A stretch of 64,000 nucleotides of DNA from Musa acuminata AAA Group (Eukaryota; Streptophyta; Magnoliopsida; Zingiberales; Musaceae), in NCBI RefSeq assembly GCF_036884655.1, contig NC_088342.1, positions 12,504,501 to 12,568,500 on the forward strand. The letters run 5' to 3'. The position numbers and the translations under genes were made by a program. This document shows, in pieces, positions 58,946-64,000 of the stretch (position 1 is the first letter of the stretch; the number at the start of each line of letters is the position of its first letter). The notes beneath the pieces were generated by a model. That model saw only the letters and a program-made list of their open reading frames with translations. It searched no databases and had not been told where the DNA came from.

Positions 58946-60636
58946 TGTTGAATCTCGGATTTTGATGATTAAGTCAATTGTCATTTGTTATCTAATCTAT
59001 ATGTTGAGATAAGTGTGCAGGATTAACTACGATGAAAGTAAGATATGCAGCAGGAGTTGCGCCGGAGTCAAGACAATGATCACGTTGGGAGTTCGAGAGT
59101 TCAACGGAAGTTCGGACAGTCGTCAGAGGTTCTACGGGAACAAATCCGAGAAGTCCATGAGCTTGCCAAAGAAGCTCGTCGGAACTCACAAAGTGGATCG
59201 TCGTAAGTCCAGGAGTTTTCCGGAAGTCCGCAGGAGCATCACCGAGGGTTCATCGGATGATCGACGGAAGTTCGCCGGAAGCTCGCCGGAAAAAGCGATT
59301 GACGCACCGAAGCAAGTTGCAGTAAATGTCTTAGGAAATATCATAGTTAGCACAATGATTAAGTTGGAAATGGGAGGTGATCCCATTAACTTAATCTTGG
59401 GGCAATTGGGCTCTTGAAAAACCCAAATTGGGACGAATGGATCAACCCATTCGGACCCTGATTTCTGCCAAGCGGTTGAACCGCCCAAGCCAGGAGGTGG
59501 CACCGCCTGGGCTAAGTCTCCGAGCGAGACTAGGTGGTGCAACCGCCCCAGCCAGGAGGTGGCACCGCCTGAGCTCAATCTCCGAGTGAGACTAGGTGGT
59601 GCAACCTCCCCTGATAGGAGGTGGCACTGCCTGAGCTCGGTCTTTGAGCTCTGGCAGGAGGTGCAACCGCCCCTGACAGGAGGTGGCACCGCCCAGAGGC
59701 TCAGTCTTCGAGCTCTGCCAGGCGGTGCAACCGCTCCAGTCAGGAGGTGCAACCGCCAGATCTCGGAATTCCTGGAATTGACAGTTTTGAGCTCCAAATT
59801 CAAACTGGGTTAGGGCCTATAAATACCCCACCCATTCAGCACTGAAAGGTAACAAATATACACCGAAATCCTGATCTTGTTCTGTGATTTTTAGAGCTCA
59901 AAATTATTGTAAAGGCCAAAAGTTCTTCTCCCTCTTTTCTTCTAAGTTCTGAGCTTGAAAGAGAGGAGAGAAAATTCTGTAAGGGTTGTCTCCTAAGCCC
60001 GTCAAAAGGAGTGAAACTGTAAAAGGTTGGTCGGCCTTCGCCTATTGAAGGAAGGCCTCTAGTTGACGTCGGTGACCTCGTCGGTGGAGGAAGCCAAAAG
60101 TGGAGTAGGTCAAGATTGACCGAACCACTCTAAATCTCGATTTGCATTTACTTTGAGCATATTATCTTTACTGCAAACCTCCTCTAAAGCCTACTTTCTG
60201 CGCATATACGATCAGGTTTCAAGCTCTGCACTTTCCGAATCGGCGTTTAGACGTAAATTAGTTTTATCGTACGATCATCATATTTCTTTTTGCGTTTATG
60301 TTTTGATTTCTATTATAACTGCAAACTGCCTTTATATCCTTGCTTAAACTACATCTCACTTAATCAAGTGATTTACGAATCAGCATTTAGACGTACATCA
60401 GTTTTTTCGTACGAATATCATATTTCAGTTTGCGCCTACTATTTGATTAGAATCATAACTGCAAACTGCATTTATATCTTTGTTGCATCTCGCTTAAACA
60501 AAAGTTAAAGTAATTTACGAATCAGCTTTCTTACCAAAATCACTTTTAACGAACGAACGCAGTTTTTATTTTTCGTAGAAGGTTTTCCGCTGCACTAATT
60601 CACCCCCCCCCCCTCTTAGTGCTCTTGATCCTAACA
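58946..60636 (+). repeat. Third LTR of the array (3' LTR of S-f, 5' LTR of S-g)
   Basis: 1691 bp, TGTTGAATCTCGG to CTTGATCCTAACA. TATAAATA at 59818-59825, GC-rich units about 59465-59760, poly-C near 60603. It is followed by a primer site (60639-60650) and gag, so it can also act as a 5' LTR. Confidence 0.88.
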
Positions 60637-60686
60637 ATTGGTATCAGAGCAGGGTTAACTCTCAAATGGATTAAAACCCAAGAGAG

Positions 60687-61340
60687 ATGGCATACGTCGG
60701 AAACCAAGAGGGCCATTCTATTACACGTCCACCCATGTTCAATGGGATGGACTACACCTATTGGAAGACCCGAATGAGGATCTTTCTTATTTCTATGGAT
60801 TTTGAACTTTGGAATCTTGTCGAAAATGGATTTTCGAAGTCTTCTCTTCCAATGATCGATTGGAATGAATTGGAGAAGAAGGCTTTCGCTCTTAATGCAA
60901 AGGCTATGAATGCCTTATTTTGTGCGTTTGATAAAAACGAGTTCAACCATGTTTCGATTTGTGAAACCGCATTTGATATTTGGAACACACTCGAAGTGAC
61001 TCACGAAGGCACAAGTAGAGTGAAAGAGTCAAAAATCAATCTTTTGTTACATTCTTTCGAACTTTTCCGGATGAAACCGAGTGAGACTATTGGCGACATG
61101 TTTACCCGTTTCACGGATGTCGTCAACGGTCTAAAAGGACTCGGAAAAAGTTTTTCGGATTTTGAGCTCGTAAATAAGATTCTAAGATCCCTTCCTAAGA
61201 GTTGGGATCCTAAAGTCACTGCTAGTCAAGAGGCGAAAGATCTAAACAACTTCCCTCTTGAAGAACTAATCGGGTCATTAATGACCTACGAGATGACATG
61301 CAAAGCTCATGAAGAGCAAGAAGATCCTGATCCCCACTAG
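60687..61340 (+). pseudogene. S-g: N-terminal S gag fused to T leader
   Basis: An open frame of 217 codons from MAYVGNQEGHSITRPPMF through the gag core to AHEEQEDPDPH, ending in a stop from T leader sequence. Knuckles and C-terminus are missing. The break lies at about 61321-61327 within GATCC-like microhomology. S-d has the same break at 23881-23894. Confidence 0.87.
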
Positions 61341-61497
61341 AAGTTTGCCGGAGACTTCCGTTTCACGTGCTAAGGGTGTCGCGTGACTGGTTAGTAAAAT
61401 AGTGGGAGCATATTAAGATAGAAGTCCATATCTTGATAGTTTATTTCTTGCAAAATATGCATGTTATTCATTTCTGATGCATCTTTATTTTCAGAAA
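61341..61497 (+). other. T leader remnant in the S-g/T-d chimera
   Basis: About 160 bp of T leader next to gag, with CTCCCACTATTTTACTA-type text as in T-c (49110-49170 on the other strand). The hairpin array is not included because the break is on the gag side of it. Confidence 0.75.
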
Positions 61498-64000
61498 ATG
61501 TCACTTTCAAATCCCTTACGTGGCATACTTGATGTTAACCGCCTCATTGGTCCAAATTATACGGATTAGCTCGGTAACTTGAGAATTGTTCTCACAGCGG
61601 AGAAAATTGTGTACGTCCTTGATATAGTGATGCCTACGCCCGAAGAAGGGGCAAACGAGGATGAGATCGCTCGCTACGTGAAGTACATTGATGACTCCAC
61701 TCTTGCTCAGTGCTATATGTTGGGCTCTATGACTCCTGAGTTACAGAGACAACATGAAAAGATGGATGCCAGATCCATTCTCCTACATGTCCGTAAATTG
61801 TTTGAGGAACAGGGAAGGACTCAGCGATATGAGATATCCAAGAGCCTCTTCCACGCTAGGATGACTGAGGGGACACCGGTTCAGAACCATGTTCTAAAGA
61901 TGATTGAGTGGATAGAGAAACTCACAGGTCTAGGAATGGTCCTAGAGGATAACTTGTGTGTGGACATTGTGCTTCAGTCCCTACCAGATTCTTTTTCACA
62001 GTTCATAATGAATTTTAATATGAACAAGCTTGAGGTGACTCTCCCAAAGCTCCTCAATATGTTGAGGGAGGCAGAGAGTACTATTAAGAAAGAGAAACCA
62101 GTTCTCTACACTAGTGAGACCAGAAAGAAAAGGAAAGCAGAAAGGTCCCTTAAGAAGGGAAAGGGCAAGGGCAAACCAGGTAATGCAAAGGTTGCTAAGA
62201 AAGACCCAGCAAAGGACAAAGGCCAATGCTTCCACTATGGTAAAGATGGGCACTGGAAGAGGAACTGCAAAGAGTACCTTGCAGAAAGGGCGAAATAGAA
62301 GCTTGGAGAAGCTTCAAGTACATTCATGATCAATCTCCAATTGTCAGATTTTTGTGATAGTGCATTGGTATTGGATACCAGTATTGCTTATCATATCTAC
62401 AATTTATTGTAAATTCTAGCAAAGCCGAGGGGAGATTGGCGAGAGGAATATTGCATAAAGGTTTGTTTATGCTAGACACTACTCCACATATCATGAATGT
62501 AAATGTCTAAGAGGAAACGAGATGAGATGAACAGTGCATACCTGTGGTATTGTAGACTAGGTCACATCCATGAAAGAAGGATTCAAAAGTTGCTAAATGA
62601 TGGATATCTAGATCCATTCGACTATGTGTCATATGCAACTTGCGAGCCTAGCCTTCGTGGAAAACCGACCAACTCTCCATTTAGTGGAACTGGAGAGAGA
62701 ACCACTAAGCTGTTGGAACTCATACATAGTGATGTATGTGAACCCATGTCAACTCATGCCATTGGTGGTTACTCCTACTTCATTACCTTTACTAATGATT
62801 TCTCATGGTATGGATATGTGTACTTAATGAAGTACAAGTCCGAGGCCTTTGAGAAATTCAGAGAGTATAAGAATGAGGTGGAGAACCAGACTGGAAAGAG
62901 TATCAAAACTCTTCGATCAGATCGAGGAGGTGAGTACTTAAGTACAGAGTTTACTCAGTTCCTCAAGGACCATGGGATATTATCCCAATGGACACCTCCT
63001 TATACACCTCAGCTCAATGGTGTCTCTGAAAGAAGAAATCATATGTTATTAGACGTGGTACGGTCCATGATGAGTTTCGCTGACCTACCCATCTCATTCT
63101 GGGGATATGCCCTAGAAACCGCAGCTTACCTTCTGAACAGAGTTCCAACTAAGTCGGTAGTGTCTACACCATATGAGATATGGAAAGGGAAGAAGCCTGA
63201 TCTTAAGGTTGTTAAGATTTGGGGCTGCCCTACCCACGTTAAAAGACACAACCCCGATAAGTTAGAATCAAGGACAGAGCGATGCAAATTTGTGGGATAC
63301 CCCAAGGAAACTTGTGAGTATTATTTCTATCATCTCGAGGACCAAAAGGTCTTTGTAGCTAAGAGAGTAGTGTTCCTTGAGAAGGAACACATTCTTGGCG
63401 GCGATAATGGGAGAATGATAGAGTTGAGCGAGGTTGGAGAACCAAGCTCAAGCACCACTCTATAGCCCGAGTTTGTTCAGGTACCTAATACACAAGTTTC
63501 AACTTTACGCAGGTCTGATAGAGTATCCCATCCTCCTGAAGGATATGTGGGTCATATTAGAGAAGAGGATGTTAAGGATATTGATCCTCTGACCTACGAG
63601 GAGGCTATTATGAGTATAGACTCCGGGAAGTGGCAAGAAGCTATGAATTCTGAGATGGATTCTATGTACTCTAATAAGGTTTGGAACCTAGTTGATGCGC
63701 CCGAAGGTATTGTACCCATCGGTTGCAAGTGGATCTTTAAGAAAAAGATCGGAGTAGATGGAGAGGTAGAGACCTATAAAGCAAGGCTAGTGGCTAAGGG
63801 GTATCGTCAAAGGTAAGGTGTTGACTACGACGAAACCTTCTCACCCGTAGCAATGCTAAAATCCATTAGAATTCTATTGGCTATTGCAGCACACTATGAT
63901 TATGAGATCTGGTAGATGGATGTGAAAACCGCATTCCTCAATGGGAACCTCGAGGAGGAGATGTATATGATGCAACCTGAGGGATTCGTGTCCAAGAATT
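61498..64000 (+). pseudogene. T-d: gag-pol of a T-family Copia element, running off the window
   Basis: ATG at 61498 (MSLSNPLRGILDVNRL). TAG replaces Trp at about 61567. The gag remainder is open 61579-62298 with knuckle [14 protein letters not shown] (62227-62268). The protease region is reduced by an internal loss of about 200 bp near 62440. Integrase 62503-63465 has [14 protein letters not shown] (second zinc Cys lost), [17 protein letters not shown] and TPQLNGVSERR. After a stop at about 63463, the linker and RT start follow (63547 onward; [21 protein letters not shown], stop, [12 protein letters not shown], stop, MDVKTAFLNGNL). The RT catalytic loop lies beyond the edge. It is fresher than T-b but not intact. 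Confidence 0.87.

Larger units (their letters stand above)
55063..60636 (+). mobile_element. S-f: LTR-gag-LTR element with deleted ORF3 region
   Basis: LTR 55063-56670, primer site 56673-56684, gag 56721-58305, spacer, then LTR 58946-60636. The spacer breaks at GGTGGAACCGAGAT, which joins the ORF3 leader to the last bases of a polypurine tract (GAGAT), so ORF3 and tail are missing. The 5' LTR and gag start match the inner unit of S-d. Confidence 0.78.

Noticed and set aside
1..64000. Host genes, tRNA or rRNA genes between elements
   Set aside because: Every boundary joins one retroelement to another directly; no unexplained stretch is left that shows coding or tRNA-like structure.

Overview
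The window is a block of nested LTR retrotransposons from a flowering-plant nuclear genome. I see no host protein gene, rRNA, tRNA, CRISPR array or bacterial feature. Every long coding trace is a retroelement gag, pol or accessory ORF. Long LTRs, the TGGTATCAGAGC primer-binding site (complementary to the 3' end of plant initiator tRNA-Met) and the nesting depth fit a monocot-sized plant genome. A Zingiberales/Musaceae source is possible, but that is only an impression from the style of these repeats.

Three families are present; the labels are mine. Family S is a SIRE-like Copia group with 1.2-1.8 kb LTRs (TGTTGAATCTCG...CTTGATCCTAACA). It has gag but no pol in any copy here, so it is non-autonomous. 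Family T is a Copia group with 1.6 kb LTRs (TGCCCAGCAAGCC...TTTTCCCAACA read in the element's sense), a long leader and a decayed gag-pol. Family G is one small Gypsy chromovirus (Reina-like) with a 364-bp LTR.

Layout. 1-4205: S-a (minus, cut by the window edge). 4209-10111: S-b (minus, both LTRs). 10112-11726: T-a, a leader plus truncated LTR. 11727-37936: T-b (minus), opened at its RNase H gene by S-c (plus, 13778-32380, target duplication aattc). The 5' LTR of S-c is opened by S-d (minus, 14481-26320, target duplication taaat). 37937-43547: element G (plus), inserted in the 5' LTR of T-b and cut at its 3' LTR. 43548-52408: T-c (minus, two full LTRs). 52414-61340: a head-to-tail S array of LTR-gag, LTR-gag, LTR-partial gag (S-e, S-f, S-g). 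61341-64000: T-d gag-pol (plus), fused to S-g and running off the edge.

The most notable points are these. (1) A chimeric retroelement fuses S gag to the T leader and gag. It occurs twice with the same junction and the same nonsense codon, once inside S-d, which has a perfect target duplication. (2) The T leader carries an array of four hairpins with different, co-varying stems and one common loop. (3) S-d carries an extra ORF with a basic N-terminus and a coiled-coil C-terminus, in the position where pol would be, behind a promoter-like leader. (4) A gag-only S sublineage (S-a, S-b, S-c) has lost the zinc knuckle and keeps a 2.4-2.8 kb structured non-coding tail. Family S would depend on an autonomous partner for enzymes. 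Family T is the only Copia pol source visible, and the S/T chimeras suggest that their RNAs were co-packaged. That dependency is an inference.
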